The position numbers and the translations under genes were made by a program. This document shows, piece after piece, positions 54,100 through 63,962 of a DNA stretch of 64,000 bases. This stretch comes from Rhodocyclaceae bacterium (lineage in GTDB: Bacteria; Pseudomonadota; Gammaproteobacteria; Burkholderiales; Rhodocyclaceae), in NCBI GenBank assembly GCA_028714035.1, contig JAQTNA010000020.1:1-64000 (forward strand), given 5' to 3'. Every line of letters starts with the position of its first letter. Position 1 is the first letter of the stretch. The notes beneath the pieces are model-generated. The model made no database searches. It was given only the letters and a program-made list of their open reading frames with translations, and was not told where the DNA came from.

Positions 54100-54777
54100 T
54101 CAAGCGATGGCCAGCACCCTCTGCCGGCGCCGGCTGGCGGCGAGAAGGCCCAGGCCGCCGGCCAGCATGACGTAGGTGGCGGGTTCCGGCACCTTGCTGG
54201 CGACGATCATGTCCTGCTCGGCCGGCGAGTATTCCACCTTGATGCTGTAGTTCGAGTAGCCGGGCAGGTTGTGCAGCCAGGTGTCCGCGGTATTGATGGC
54301 GAGGGTCTCGTTGGCGTTGCCGTAGTAGGGCGTGGCCGTGAGACCGTTGCCCTTCACGCTGTAGTTGGGCGCCGTTTCCGTGATGATGGCCCAGGTCGCC
54401 AGTTGCAGGGCCGAGGAGCCCACGAAATCCGTCACGCCAGCAGCGTACCCGGTAAACAGGCGCCCCAGGTCATAGGCCTTGGCGGTGGTAAACCAGGGGA
54501 CCAGGCTGCTGCCGGGGGAGACCAGGGAGTAATCGCTGTAACTCGTGTTCCAGCTGAAACTCTGCAACAGATCCACGCAGTAAGTGAGGAAGGACTTGCC
54601 GTTGAGCGTACCCTGGAAAGCACCGGCGTAGCTCGCCTCGGTGGCGCTCGCGGTCTTGATGTTGAAGGCGACGCTGGTCTCGTTGCTGTAGGCGAAACCG
54701 CTGAACTTGATCACGTCGGCGAAGGCGGCGGGACTGACCAGACCTGCGAGAAGGGCGGCGATGGCGAGGCGTTTCAT
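54100..54777 (-). CDS. PEP-CTERM surface protein with possible thioester domain
   Basis: A 225-residue exported protein. Signal peptide MKRLAIAALLAGLVSPAAFA, and a C-terminal sorting signal VPEPATYVMLAGGLGLLAASRRR recognised by exosortase. The middle part reads FLTYCVDLLQ (Cys67) and LQLATWAII (Gln125), the Cys and Gln pattern of thioester (TED-like) domains in which the two side chains cross-link. That reading is inference. No exosortase gene lies here. PEP-CTERM proteins are typical of sulfur and ammonia-oxidising betaproteobacteria with exopolysaccharide. Confidence 0.85.
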   Translation of the reverse strand: MKRLAIAALLAGLVSPAAFADVIKFSGFAYSNETSVAFNIKTASATEASYAGAFQGTLNGKSFLTYCVDLLQSFSWNTSYSDYSLVSPGSSLVPWFTTAKAYDLGRLFTGYAAGVTDFVGSSALQLATWAIITETAPNYSVKGNGLTATPYYGNANETLAINTADTWLHNLPGYSNYSIKVEYSPAEQDMIVASKVPEPATYVMLAGGLGLLAASRRRQRVLAIA

Positions 54778-54941
54778 GATGGCTCTCCGGTACGTTTGTC
54801 GTTGGACATACAGTACCGCCGCCACCGGAAACCACCCGTGAACTAGGTCACGCTTACCCGGCTATCGTTAATGCTCCGTGAAGGATGTCACATGAACGTC
54901 CTCCCCCGAGACGCCGTGTCGGAGGCAGGAGCGCCGAAATG

Positions 54942-54968
54942 AAAAAGCGCGGCAAGCCGCGCTTTTTT
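54942..54968 (-). terminator. Terminator of 6S RNA
   Basis: AAAAAGCGCGGC-AA-GCCGCGCTTTTTT; on the minus strand it directly follows the 3' end of the 6S RNA. Confidence 0.9.
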
Positions 54969-54969
54969 G

Positions 54970-55148
54970 GGGACCCCCGCATGTGCCGTTAGACCGGCAT
55001 CCAGAACCTATGGTTCAGGAGGGTTGCTTTCCGGCCGCTTCAGGTGTGCCCGCGGGGGGCACTCGCAACGGCGGCAACATGGGTCGGCAACCTGGTGCCT
55101 TTCAGAGTTGGTTCAAGGAATGTATGGCCTTGACGAACACCGCAGGGG
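54970..55148 (-). ncRNA. ssrS: 6S RNA
   Basis: Minus-strand sequence opens CCCCTGCGGTGTTCG and closes GGCACATGCGGGGG, whose ends pair; the CTTGAACC ... GGTTC halves and the CCGGTCTAACGG hairpin are typical of betaproteobacterial 6S RNA. It lies 37 bases after zapA and ends at a terminator, the usual zapA-6S order. 6S RNA binds RNA polymerase holoenzyme in stationary phase. Confidence 0.85.
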
Positions 55149-55185
55149 AAAAACGGAACCGGCCAGAAACGAACCGGCGACCCGA

Positions 55186-55494
55186 CTAGAAGAGGCTGTT
55201 TTGCTGCGCCAGCGCCTCGTCCAACCGGGAGTCCATGGCAGAGATTCTACGCCTAAAGGCATGCATGTCAAACCCGCCGGGCAACTTCAGAAACAGGAGT
55301 TCGTGCGCCAGATTGAGGGCCGTCATCACGGCCAGACGCTCGCCGCTGCTCTTGGTCCGATCGGCCAGCAGCTGCATCCTTTCCTCAAGGAAGGCGACCG
55401 CGGCGAGCAGGGCTTCCTTCTCCTCTGGAGCGCAGGCGACGCGGTAATCCCTTCCAAGAAGGGTGATATCCAGGGCGTGGGTCTCGGTGGTCAT
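55186..55494 (-). CDS. zapA: Cell division protein ZapA
   Basis: A 102-residue FtsZ-ring stabiliser: ALDITLLGRDYRVACAPEEKEALLAAVAFLEERMQLLADRT then a coiled-coil helix (AVMTALNLAHELLFLK). The ATG at 55494 overlaps the preceding stop (ATGA). Followed by 6S RNA on the same strand. Confidence 0.92.
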   Translation of the reverse strand: MTTETHALDITLLGRDYRVACAPEEKEALLAAVAFLEERMQLLADRTKSSGERLAVMTALNLAHELLFLKLPGGFDMHAFRRRISAMDSRLDEALAQQNSLF

Positions 55495-55703
55495 GGCTTC
55501 ACCTCGATCGCCTGCTCGGGAAGCTTGGCCAGCAGGGATTCCAGCCGCGCCACCGCTGCCTCGACCCTTTCCTCCAGGCGCCGCTTTTCCGCTTCCAGCG
55601 TGGCGACACGGACGCGCAACTCCTGATTCTCGCCGCGCAGGGCCATGTGGGCGACCAGAACCTGGTCGAGTTTCGTTTCGAAAGAGGTTAAATCGCGTAG
55701 CAT
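55491..55703 (-). CDS. Small coiled-coil protein preceding zapA (ZapB-like, TIGR02449 type)
   Basis: A 70-residue helical protein (ENQELRVRVATLEAEKRRLEERVEAAVARLESLL) with heptad pattern. It is coupled to zapA by an ATGA overlap. Members of this small family regularly precede zapA in proteobacteria; a ZapB-like division role is inferred. Confidence 0.85.
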   Translation of the reverse strand: MLRDLTSFETKLDQVLVAHMALRGENQELRVRVATLEAEKRRLEERVEAAVARLESLLAKLPEQAIEVKP

Positions 55704-55769
55704 GGGTCCAACTATAGAGGCAGGCGCCTGCCCCGGTCAAGCAGGATGATTGCCAAAACGACCAACACC

Positions 55770-55796
55770 TCAAGTCGGCATTGAATTTTCCGTTAA
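55770..55796 (+). promoter_or_regulatory. Sigma-28 (FliA) promoter for Cache MCP
   Basis: TCAA at 55770-55773 and TCCGTTAA at 55789-55796 with 15 bases between fit the TAAA-N15-GCCGATAA pattern with variants accepted in other genera. It lies 119 bases before the MCP ATG. Confidence 0.55.
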
Positions 55797-55914
55797 GCCG
55801 TCATGCGCATGCCCATGCACGGGATACCTCGGGGCCGGCAGTCGCACATGGAATGCCGCAACCGTAAGGGTAACGCGGCATTCCCCGCATACCCGTTCAC
55901 GCTTGGGGTGTTCC

Positions 55915-57969
55915 ATGTTCACTCGTATCCTTCGCCTGCCACTGGCGCAACAGGTTCTGCTCATCACGTCCACCCTGTGCGGCATCGTGTTCGCGGGCCT
56001 GATTACCTACGTCGCCTCGAGCAGCAACGAGACAGCCTTGCGCGAGGCCCGGTCCTCCCTCGGGAAGGAACTGAATCTGGCCTCGTCCTTCCTCGATTAC
56101 ACCTACGCCACCCATGTCACCACGGCCAAACGCCGCCTGGCGGCCATGAAGCGCCTGCTGCCCGGATCGCTGGCCGTGGCGTCGAACACGATGCGCACGG
56201 GCGACACGGACGATGTGCCGGTGGTGAAGGCGGGCAGCGAGGTGATGAACAACAACAACCACTACCTGGAGGAACTGAAACGGATCAACACGGCCGAAGG
56301 CTTCATCCTGGCGAAGAAGGGATCGGATTATGTGCGCGTCGCCACCCTGCTCAAGGACGGCCAGGGAAGCAGCATGGTGGGCAAGGCGCTCGCGCCCAAC
56401 GAATCCCAGGTAGCCGCCCTGAACCGGGGCGAAACCTACACGGGTCTGCTCTTTCGCAACGGCAAGACCTACATGAGCATCTACGAACCCATCCTCGATG
56501 GCTCGGGCAAAGTCGTGGGCGCCTTCGGCCTGCGCGATGACATGGAGTCCGACATTGCCGCGTTCAAGGACATCCTGAAGCGGGACAAGATCGGCAAGAA
56601 CGGCTACATCTATGCGTTTACTGCCCTTCCCGGCGAGGCGACCGGGGTATTCACCCTGCACCCCAAGCAGGAAGGGCGCACCCTGGCCGAGGCATTCAAG
56701 GGCCACGAGTCCGAGTTGTCCCTGTTCCGCGAGGTCATCGAGAAAAAGAGCGGTTCCCTTACCTACCAATGGAACAACCCGGACAAGGGCAACCAAGCCG
56801 ATACCAAACTGGTGGTCTTCGCCTACGCGGAAAAATGGGGCTGGTACCTGGGAGCCGGTACCTTCCTGGATGAACTGACCCAGGAAGCCGCCTCGCTCCG
56901 GAATCGCCTGCTGCTGCTGTCCCTGATCGCCGGCCTGGTGTCGGTCATTCTCATCGGCTGGGCCGTGGCCCGGCGCCTCGCCCCCCTGTCCAGCATACTG
57001 GACAGCCTGCGCGCCCTCGGAGCGGGGGATCTGCGAGTGCGCGCGCCGGAGGCCGCCGCCGACAGCAAGAACGAATTGGACCTCCTGTCCGCGCAGATCA
57101 ACAAGACCCTGGACAGCATGCGGGAACTGCTGGACGCGATCTCCTCGTCGGCCCGCGAAGTGGGCGGCGCGGCGCGGGACATGAGCCGTTCCTCGGAGAC
57201 GGTCGCTACCGCGTCCGTCAGGCAAAGCGAGGCTGCCGCCGAAATGGCGGCCGCGGTCGAGGAAGTCACAGTGAGCATCGCCCAGGTGGCCGACCATGCC
57301 GGCGATGCCGCCGCCATCACCCAGGAGGAAAAGGAATTTTCCCGCCAGGGCCGGCAGATGGCCGAGGAGGTCATCACGGAGATGCACCACATCGCTCGTA
57401 GCGTGCAGGAATCAGGCACCCTGGTGGACTCCCTGGGCCGGCGCTCCACCGAGATCGCCGGTATCGTGCGCCTGATCCAGGACGTGGCGGAGCAGACCAA
57501 TCTTCTGGCCCTGAATGCCGCCATCGAGGCAGCCCGGGCCGGGGAACAGGGCCGGGGTTTCGCCGTGGTGGCGGACGAGGTGAGAAAACTGGCGGAACGC
57601 ACCGCCGGCGCCACACGGGAGATCGGCGACGTGATCGCCGGAGTGCAGAAGGAAACCGGCCAGGTGGTGGACCAGATGCACAAGGTGGCCCAGGAAGTAT
57701 CCGCCGGAGTGGACAAGGTACAGCGGGCTGGCGAGATGCTCGCCACCATCCAGGAAAAGGCGGAGCGCACGGCCGATGTGGCCGAGGATATCGCCACCGC
57801 GACCCGGGAACAGAAGGCCGCCAGCATCACGGTGGCGCAGAGGCTGGAATCCGTGGCCCAGATGGCGGAAACCAATGCCACCACCACGTCCCGCAACCGG
57901 GACGCGGCGGCCAGCCTCGGTCAGTTGGCCGCCGACCTACAGGCCACCGTGGAGCGGTTCAGGACGTAG
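55915..57969 (+). CDS. Methyl-accepting chemotaxis protein with periplasmic Cache-type domain
   Basis: A 684-residue receptor. TM1 ([21 protein letters not shown]), a Cache 3/Cache 2-fusion-type periplasmic domain ([23 protein letters not shown]..., [27 protein letters not shown]), TM2 ([21 protein letters not shown]), HAMP, and signalling tip [34 protein letters not shown]. Methylation helices flank it. The FliA-like promoter upstream supports a place in the motility regulon. Ligands of Cache domains are small organics; not predictable. Confidence 0.93.
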   Translation: MFTRILRLPLAQQVLLITSTLCGIVFAGLITYVASSSNETALREARSSLGKELNLASSFLDYTYATHVTTAKRRLAAMKRLLPGSLAVASNTMRTGDTDDVPVVKAGSEVMNNNNHYLEELKRINTAEGFILAKKGSDYVRVATLLKDGQGSSMVGKALAPNESQVAALNRGETYTGLLFRNGKTYMSIYEPILDGSGKVVGAFGLRDDMESDIAAFKDILKRDKIGKNGYIYAFTALPGEATGVFTLHPKQEGRTLAEAFKGHESELSLFREVIEKKSGSLTYQWNNPDKGNQADTKLVVFAYAEKWGWYLGAGTFLDELTQEAASLRNRLLLLSLIAGLVSVILIGWAVARRLAPLSSILDSLRALGAGDLRVRAPEAAADSKNELDLLSAQINKTLDSMRELLDAISSSAREVGGAARDMSRSSETVATASVRQSEAAAEMAAAVEEVTVSIAQVADHAGDAAAITQEEKEFSRQGRQMAEEVITEMHHIARSVQESGTLVDSLGRRSTEIAGIVRLIQDVAEQTNLLALNAAIEAARAGEQGRGFAVVADEVRKLAERTAGATREIGDVIAGVQKETGQVVDQMHKVAQEVSAGVDKVQRAGEMLATIQEKAERTADVAEDIATATREQKAASITVAQRLESVAQMAETNATTTSRNRDAAASLGQLAADLQATVERFRT

Positions 57970-58002
57970 TTCCAGACACCGAATTCACCGCAGAGATGCG
58001 GT

Positions 58003-60774
58003 TCAAGTGGCTTTTTCATCTCGGGCCGCCTCGCTTCTCAGCACCGCCGCCAGGGCCTCGACCTGGGTGATGAGGTTCTTGCCATCCGTGGCGACGCGGT
58101 CCGGGTCGTTCTCCCGTGCGCTCCGCTCCAGATCCTGGGCCGCCTGCAGGGCGGGCTCCGCCGCGAACACACCGACGCTGCCCTTGATGGCGTGGGCGTT
58201 GCGGAAAATCTTGTCCGCGTCGCTCTCGCGCACCGCCGTACGCAGATCGTCCAGGCGAGCCCCGTAGCTTTCCAGGAACACCTGAGCCAACTGGCGCGCC
58301 AAAGCCTCGTCGCCGCCGATGTTGTCCAGCATGAGCGCCTTGTCATAGACCGACTGTCCCGCGCGCCGGGGGATTTCACCGGGTTCCTTCGGCAACGGCT
58401 TCGTGGGCAGCGTTTCCTGGCTCACGCCCGTGACATTTTCCAGCGCGGCCGCCAGCGCCTGAACCTGGATGGGCTTGGCCACATACTCGTCCATGCCCGC
58501 CTCCAGGCAAACCTCCCGGTCGCCGGTCAGGGCATGGGCCGTCATGGCGATGATGGGCACGCGCCGCCCCAGGGAGGCCTCCATGCCACGGATGGCGCGG
58601 GTAGCCTCCAGCCCCCCCATGACCGGCATCTGAACGTCCATCAGCAAGGCATCGAAGGGCTGGCGCAAGACCGCATCCACCGCCTCCGCGCCGTTGTCCA
58701 CCAGCTTCACGGTGTGCCCCAGCCTGGACAGAAGTTTCACCGCGAGCGTCTGATTCACCGGGTTGTCCTCGGCCACCAGTATGCGCAACTGACGCCGTGA
58801 CTGGCGCAGGGTGTGCCGGGTAATGAGGGGCGGCTCCCCCTGCGCCGGCGCCGGAATGAACAGCGCCGCCATGACCGCCTCCATGAGTTCCACCTCCCCC
58901 ACGGGCTTGGTCAGGTAGGCCGCCACGCCCAGTTCCCGGCAACGCGCCGCATCACCGCGCTGGGCGGCCGAGGTCAGCATGACCACCTTCTCCGGCTCTT
59001 CGGCATGCAACCCGTTTATGGCTGCCACGAGATCGAAGCCATCCGTGCCCGGCATGCGGCAGTCCACGAGGTAGAGTCGGTAAGGCTCCCCCTTTTCCCG
59101 CGCGGCCTTGAGCGCCGCCAACGCGGCGTGGCTGTTGGTGACCGCGTCCGGACGCATGCTCCAGCGGGTGAGGTACTCGCACAGCAGGCGCAGATTGGCC
59201 TCGTTGTCGTCCACCACCAGCACCCGCAGCCCGGAAACATCCGGCCGCACCGGGCGCACCACGGCAACCGGCTCGCAGATCCGGACACAGAAGGTGAAAT
59301 GGAAGGTGGCTCCCATACCCTCGTCGCTCTCCACCCAGATGCGCCCCCCCATCTTCTGTACCAGCCGGGAGGAAATGGCCAGACCCAGGCCCGTGCCGCC
59401 GAAGCGCCGGGTGGTCGAGCTGTCGGCCTGGGAAAAGGCATCGAAGATCATGCCCTGCTTGTTCTTCGGGATGCCGATACCCGTGTCCCGCACCGTCACG
59501 TGCAGGCCGGATTCCCCCGGACGGCAGGCAAGGCCCGGCTCGGCCTCGACGCGCAGTTCAATCTCGCCCTTCTCGGTGAACTTCAGTGCGTTGGACAGGA
59601 GGTTCATCAACACCTGGCGCAGGCGGTGCGGATCGCCTTGCAGACTATCCGGCACGGAACTGTCCAGATGGAACAGCAGTTCCAGACCCTTGGCCTCGGC
59701 GCGCACGGCCAGGGTGCGCACGGCCAGACCCACCGTATCCCGCAGCCCGAAGGGGATATTCTCGAAATCCAGGTGCCCGGCCTCGATCTTGGAGAAATCC
59801 AGGATGTCGTTGATGATGGCCAGGAGAGCGTCGCCCGAGGATTTGACCAGGGACAGGTACTCCCGCTGCTCCTCGTCCAGGGGTGAATCCAGCACCAGGT
59901 CGGTCATGCCGATGATGGCATTCATGGGGGTGCGTATCTCGTGGCTCATGTTGGCCAGGAAGGCACTCTTGGCCCGGCTCCCGGCTTCCGCCAGTTCCTT
60001 GGCCTGCACCAGTTCCCGGGTACGCTCGGTGACTTCCGCCTCCAGTTGGTCCCGGTGTCCGGCCAGTTCCACGTCCCGCTGTTCGATCTCGCCCAGCATG
60101 GCGTTGAACTCGCCCACCAGCACGCCCACCTCGTCCTTGCCCTCGCCTTCCACGCGCAAGGCATAGGATCCGGAGGCGCCGATATGGCGCGCGGCCCGTA
60201 CCAGGCGCGCCAGCGGGTCGGTCACCATGCGCAGCAACCACTGCGCGGCCACGAGTACCGCCAGCATGGCCAGAATGAAGACGGCGGCGATGCGGACCAG
60301 ATCGCTCCACAGTTCCGCCAGCGCCGGGCCCATGTCCCAACGCAGCCGCAGGGTTCCCAGGTTCTCGCCATCCTTGACGAGGCGCAGTTCCCTGGTCAGG
60401 ACCGAAGTCGGATTACCGCCGCCGGCCCGGGAAAAATGGGCGAAAGGCCGGCCGCCGGCACCCCATACGTCGGCATCCGCCACCTCGGGGATCACCGCCA
60501 GGGTCGCCAGGGTCTGGGCCGCGTTTGCCTGATCCTGGAACACCACGGCGGACTCCACGTTGGCCGCCATGAGACTGGCCAACGAGGAAAGCCGGATTTC
60601 CGCCGATTTCTGCTGGGTATGAAAATGGTCCACGGCCGAGACGGTGAATGCCAGGGCCAGGGGCAGCGCCGTGCACAGGATGGCAAGCAGGCCGAGCTTG
60701 CCGCGCAAGGGTAACGCGGCAAATTTTTGCCTCAGGAATTCCACAATCAATTTCGCCTCATTTTCCCGCGCCAT
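58003..60774 (-). CDS. Hybrid histidine kinase with CHASE8-like sensor, two receivers and Hpt
   Basis: A 923-residue membrane kinase. TM1, periplasmic part ([28 protein letters not shown]...) of the CHASE8 type used by YfiN/TpbB, TM2, HAMP, HisKA ([13 protein letters not shown]), HATPase ([19 protein letters not shown]), receiver 1 ([11 protein letters not shown]), receiver 2 ([12 protein letters not shown]) and Hpt ([10 protein letters not shown]). All phospho-acceptor residues are present. The start overlaps the YfiR-like gene by 17 bases. Together they suggest a periplasmic-inhibitor-controlled phosphorelay. Confidence 0.92.
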   Translation of the reverse strand: MARENEAKLIVEFLRQKFAALPLRGKLGLLAILCTALPLALAFTVSAVDHFHTQQKSAEIRLSSLASLMAANVESAVVFQDQANAAQTLATLAVIPEVADADVWGAGGRPFAHFSRAGGGNPTSVLTRELRLVKDGENLGTLRLRWDMGPALAELWSDLVRIAAVFILAMLAVLVAAQWLLRMVTDPLARLVRAARHIGASGSYALRVEGEGKDEVGVLVGEFNAMLGEIEQRDVELAGHRDQLEAEVTERTRELVQAKELAEAGSRAKSAFLANMSHEIRTPMNAIIGMTDLVLDSPLDEEQREYLSLVKSSGDALLAIINDILDFSKIEAGHLDFENIPFGLRDTVGLAVRTLAVRAEAKGLELLFHLDSSVPDSLQGDPHRLRQVLMNLLSNALKFTEKGEIELRVEAEPGLACRPGESGLHVTVRDTGIGIPKNKQGMIFDAFSQADSSTTRRFGGTGLGLAISSRLVQKMGGRIWVESDEGMGATFHFTFCVRICEPVAVVRPVRPDVSGLRVLVVDDNEANLRLLCEYLTRWSMRPDAVTNSHAALAALKAAREKGEPYRLYLVDCRMPGTDGFDLVAAINGLHAEEPEKVVMLTSAAQRGDAARCRELGVAAYLTKPVGEVELMEAVMAALFIPAPAQGEPPLITRHTLRQSRRQLRILVAEDNPVNQTLAVKLLSRLGHTVKLVDNGAEAVDAVLRQPFDALLMDVQMPVMGGLEATRAIRGMEASLGRRVPIIAMTAHALTGDREVCLEAGMDEYVAKPIQVQALAAALENVTGVSQETLPTKPLPKEPGEIPRRAGQSVYDKALMLDNIGGDEALARQLAQVFLESYGARLDDLRTAVRESDADKIFRNAHAIKGSVGVFAAEPALQAAQDLERSARENDPDRVATDGKNLITQVEALAAVLRSEAARDEKAT

Positions 60775-61312
60775 CCAATACCCGCCGAGCCAGTTTCAGC
60801 AGCTGGGCGCTCAAACGGAGGTTGGCCCGGCGCGCCGCGTCCATGTTGGCGCCGAAAACGAGCTTCCCGTCCAGAACCACCAGGGCCACGATGCCCGACT
60901 CCTCCAGAAACCCCCAGCCTTCGCCTATGGTCAAAATGGGGCGACCCTGGGCGCGAGACAAGAGGCCATTGCCATCCCCGTCCGCCAGGACCAGCACCTG
61001 ACATCCGGCGGGATCGCCTTCAACAGAACGCACCCGAATTTGCCGCCCCCCCGCCTGCCGTCCTTCCAGCACGGAAAGCGCTGCGGAAAGTGCGCCGCTT
61101 CCGGCACGGCAAACCGTGAGCGGCGCCCCGGGGGGTAGGGCGCCCTCCGGCCAATCCACGTACCGTACAAGATTGAAGACGAAGGCGGCCTTCACCTGTG
61201 CCTCGTCCACTGCCGCGCCCATGGCGTTGCCCGCCAGCGCCAGCACCGCCAGCACAAGGCCGTGCAAGACCATATGCGACAAAGGGTTGATTGTGCCAGT
61301 TCTCTTGGGCAT
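60758..61312 (-). CDS. YfiR-family periplasmic protein (DUF4154)
   Basis: A 184-residue protein with signal ([20 protein letters not shown]) and the family pattern [22 protein letters not shown]...LTVCRAGSG..., [60 protein letters not shown]. YfiR in Pseudomonas restrains the cyclase YfiN through its CHASE8 domain; here the CHASE8 protein is a kinase. The upper ATG region of the longer frame is ignored. Confidence 0.9.
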   Translation of the reverse strand: MPKRTGTINPLSHMVLHGLVLAVLALAGNAMGAAVDEAQVKAAFVFNLVRYVDWPEGALPPGAPLTVCRAGSGALSAALSVLEGRQAGGRQIRVRSVEGDPAGCQVLVLADGDGNGLLSRAQGRPILTIGEGWGFLEESGIVALVVLDGKLVFGANMDAARRANLRLSAQLLKLARRVLDGAGK

Positions 61313-61323
61313 CAGGGCGTCTT

Positions 61324-63339
61324 TCAGAACCGGCGGGTCAGCTTCAGACGCCACACCAGCCCGTCCGCCGGAATGGCGGTGCGATCCGTGCCATAGCTGG
61401 CGGTAATGCCGGGATCGCTGCTGGCGGGATCCAGAACCCGGCGATCGAACAGATTGTAAGCGCTGGCGGAAAACTCCCAATCGTCCCGCAGGGGCCGCAG
61501 GAGGGTCAGGTTCACCCGTCCGTTGCCGGGCACGCGGGCGCCGGCGCTGGTGCGGGCGGTGATACCCTGGCCTTCCACGCCCACGCGCCAACTCTCGGCC
61601 CAGGGCCAGAGGAGGCTGAGTTTCGCCAATTGCCGCGGTGAATTATCCAGTTGCCGCCCCAGGGCATCCTCCGTTTCCAGGAGCCCCAGACTTCCCCGCA
61701 GGCGCGCGCCGTTCTGGAACCGGCTCTCCATCCCCAGCTCCAGGCCGCGTCCTGAAATATCGCCCTGGTTCTGGTATTGCAAGAGTCCGCTGGTCGGCTC
61801 CACCACCTGGGCAATCTGGTCCTTCATGCGGTAGAGGTAAGCGGCCAGGCTCAGGCGGAAGGATTTCGTCAGGTAGTGGTCCAGGGTCGCTTCATAGGTA
61901 CGGATGCGCTCGGGCCGGAGCCCGGGGTTGGCCGCCTGCTGGCCCGGAAAGGTGTAATAAAGTTCATAGTTGTTGGGCATGCGGTAGGCACTGCCGTAGA
62001 GCAGTTTCAGCACCGTATCCGGGGAAAGGCGCGTCACCGTGGCCAGGCGCGGACTGAAGTTGCCGTCCGCGCCGGTCGCCCGGTCATAGCGGACACCGGC
62101 CGAGAGACTGGTATCGCCGGTGAGGCGATAGTCATCCTGGGCGTACATCCCCCAGCGCCGGCTGGAATGATGCTCATCCACGTTCGACCCGGCGGCGCCC
62201 AGGTCGTAATTGACCTGCTCCTGTCGCCAGTTTTGCTGGAACTCCACGCCCGCCGTGAGCCGGTGCTTGCCCAGGTCGCGCAGCAGTTTCAGTTCTCCGC
62301 CCCACCAGCGGCCGCTGGCGATGTCCAGGTTGAGGCTATTGGCGAGCGGCGCGTTGGCATAGAGATAGCGCCCCGTGTAGTCGTAGCTTCCGACGAATAG
62401 CCGGCCTTCGGCCCGGATGTCGCCGTCCAGGGTGTGCCGATAGCGGGCATCCACGAAGGCCATCTCGTCTCGCAGCGCGCTCGCGGGATCGTTGAATACC
62501 GTTCCCGTATAGGCGGCGGGATTGCCCTTGTCCCGCCGGGACCAGGCCGCCTCCAGGGAAAAACCTTCCAGGGAATATTTGGCGAACACGCTCTGGTTAT
62601 GATCGAAGTCCGTGCCCGAGGTCACGCCTCCATTGGCGGGAATATCCTGGAATTGCAGACTGGGGCCAACCGCGCGCTGCCGGGAAGCGGAGAACAACAG
62701 GTCGCCCCCGTTATCCAGGCGCTTGCCCCAGGAAAGGCGCTCCCGGTCGTTGCCGTCGCGAGCCAGCGCCACCGAGGCCTCGGCACCGCCCAGGTCCGCG
62801 CCATTCTTCGTGATGACATTGATCACGCCGAACAGGGCATTGCCCCCATAGAGCGAGGAGCCCGGCCCGCGGATGATCTCGATTCTGTCCACCAGGTCCA
62901 GGTCCAGGGGAAAGGCGCTGCCGAGAAAACCGCTGTCAAAGATGTTCTCGTTGGTGCGGTAACCATCCACCATGACCAGCAGCCGGTCGTTGAAGTCGCC
63001 CGGCGGCGAGAAGCCGCGCACACCCGCATAGTTGTAGATGCGGTCGCCGGTCATGTAGAAGCCCCGCACGGAAGAGAGGGCGTCCCCGAGGGTCCGGTAG
63101 CCGAAACTGCGGATGTCGTCGCTGCTGAGAATCGTCACCGAGGCGGGCGCATCATCCACGCTCTGACTGAACTTGGAAGCGGCGACGACCTCCACGTTGA
63201 GCAACTGTTCCAGCGACATGTGCATCAACTGGTCCGCCTGGGCCAGTTCCACATTCGTGCCGGCCCCGGCGGCGCCGGCCAGGGCGCACAGCAGAACGGG
63301 CGCGACACGAAGCACGGCCGCCTTGAGAACCATGATCAT
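61324..63339 (-). CDS. TonB-dependent outer membrane receptor
   Basis: A 671-residue receptor. The ATG at 63339 is preceded by GGGGAGGAAA; signal peptide MIMVLKAAVLRVAPVLLCALAGAAGAG. Plug domain (LEQLLNVEVVAASKFSQSVDDAPASVTILS, DRIEIIRGPGSSLYGGNALFGVINVIT) and a 22-strand barrel with a C-terminal LKLTRRF. No cobalamin riboswitch precedes it. Its tight link with YfiR and the kinase suggests a signalling receptor, not a nutrient uptake system only. Confidence 0.93.
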   Translation of the reverse strand: MIMVLKAAVLRVAPVLLCALAGAAGAGTNVELAQADQLMHMSLEQLLNVEVVAASKFSQSVDDAPASVTILSSDDIRSFGYRTLGDALSSVRGFYMTGDRIYNYAGVRGFSPPGDFNDRLLVMVDGYRTNENIFDSGFLGSAFPLDLDLVDRIEIIRGPGSSLYGGNALFGVINVITKNGADLGGAEASVALARDGNDRERLSWGKRLDNGGDLLFSASRQRAVGPSLQFQDIPANGGVTSGTDFDHNQSVFAKYSLEGFSLEAAWSRRDKGNPAAYTGTVFNDPASALRDEMAFVDARYRHTLDGDIRAEGRLFVGSYDYTGRYLYANAPLANSLNLDIASGRWWGGELKLLRDLGKHRLTAGVEFQQNWRQEQVNYDLGAAGSNVDEHHSSRRWGMYAQDDYRLTGDTSLSAGVRYDRATGADGNFSPRLATVTRLSPDTVLKLLYGSAYRMPNNYELYYTFPGQQAANPGLRPERIRTYEATLDHYLTKSFRLSLAAYLYRMKDQIAQVVEPTSGLLQYQNQGDISGRGLELGMESRFQNGARLRGSLGLLETEDALGRQLDNSPRQLAKLSLLWPWAESWRVGVEGQGITARTSAGARVPGNGRVNLTLLRPLRDDWEFSASAYNLFDRRVLDPASSDPGITASYGTDRTAIPADGLVWRLKLTRRF

Positions 63340-63436
63340 GAGCTTTCCTCCCCCCGAGTTGCGAGCGAGCCGTATTCCAAACCGGGAACAACAGGCATGC
63401 GCATCATTCCGACACATCCCCCGCAGATTCCGGGGA

Positions 63437-63463
63437 TTATCGGCCATTTGGCCTAATCCTTTC
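63437..63463 (-). promoter_or_regulatory. Sigma-28 (FliA)-like promoter for TonB receptor operon
   Basis: On the minus strand GAAA (63463-63460), 15 bases, then perfect GCCGATAA (63444-63437). It lies about 98 bases before the TonB receptor ATG. Confidence 0.6.
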
Positions 63464-63550
63464 GCGCAATAGTTCCCCTCGCACCCATTATGCCTCGTGA
63501 CGGCGCAAACCACGTCTGGGCACCTCAGGGAAGCGGTACAATCCGCGGTC

Positions 63551-63907
63551 ATGGGACTCTTTGAAAACTATCCGCAGGAAGCCGACGCGATCGAGAAGGA
63601 AATCGAGCGCAAGGGCATCGTCCTCGGTATCGCCTGGGACGATGAGGCGCAGGTGCGCGCCCTGGCCCGGGAAGCCCTGCTCCATTCCAGCGAAGAGGCC
63701 CGCGCCGCGACAACGCACCCGAACGACCGGCAGGCCATGGCGCGAACCGAATTGTTCGGCCTGGCCGCCCTCATGCTCAAGACCATGGAACAGAGCGCCG
63801 AGGACGGCATGCGCACCCACGGCGGCCCGGTCTGGAAGTCCTTCGGGCGCGCCCTCTGGCAGGAAGCCGAATCCCTGGCTGCCGCCAAGCCCGCCTCCCC
63901 GGCCTGA
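63551..63907 (+). CDS. Small cytosolic hypothetical protein
   Basis: A 118-residue protein (start MGLFENYPQEADAIEKEIERKG; a GTG 54 bases upstream would add 18). No TM or signal. It is helical and acidic, with GGPVWKSFGRALWQEA at the end. I do not recognise the family. Divergent from the TonB receptor operon. Confidence 0.6.
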   Translation: MGLFENYPQEADAIEKEIERKGIVLGIAWDDEAQVRALAREALLHSSEEARAATTHPNDRQAMARTELFGLAALMLKTMEQSAEDGMRTHGGPVWKSFGRALWQEAESLAAAKPASPA

Positions 63908-63935
63908 ACCCACCGCCCGGAGCGCCATCGGCATA

Positions 63936-63962
63936 TCCAGTTTCCCTTTTTTCGGCCGATAA
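63936..63962 (+). promoter_or_regulatory. Sigma-28 (FliA) promoter reading out of the window
   Basis: TCCA, then GTTTCCCTTTTTTCG (15 bases), then perfect GCCGATAA at 63955-63962. The GTTTCCC after the -35 part also matches the classical E. coli MCP promoters. The gene it drives is beyond 64000. Confidence 0.65.

Noticed and set aside
63340..63550. Cobalamin or other riboswitch before the TonB receptor
   Set aside because: No B12-box or conserved riboswitch core was found; the palindrome there fits the FliA-like -10 region and a short stem.
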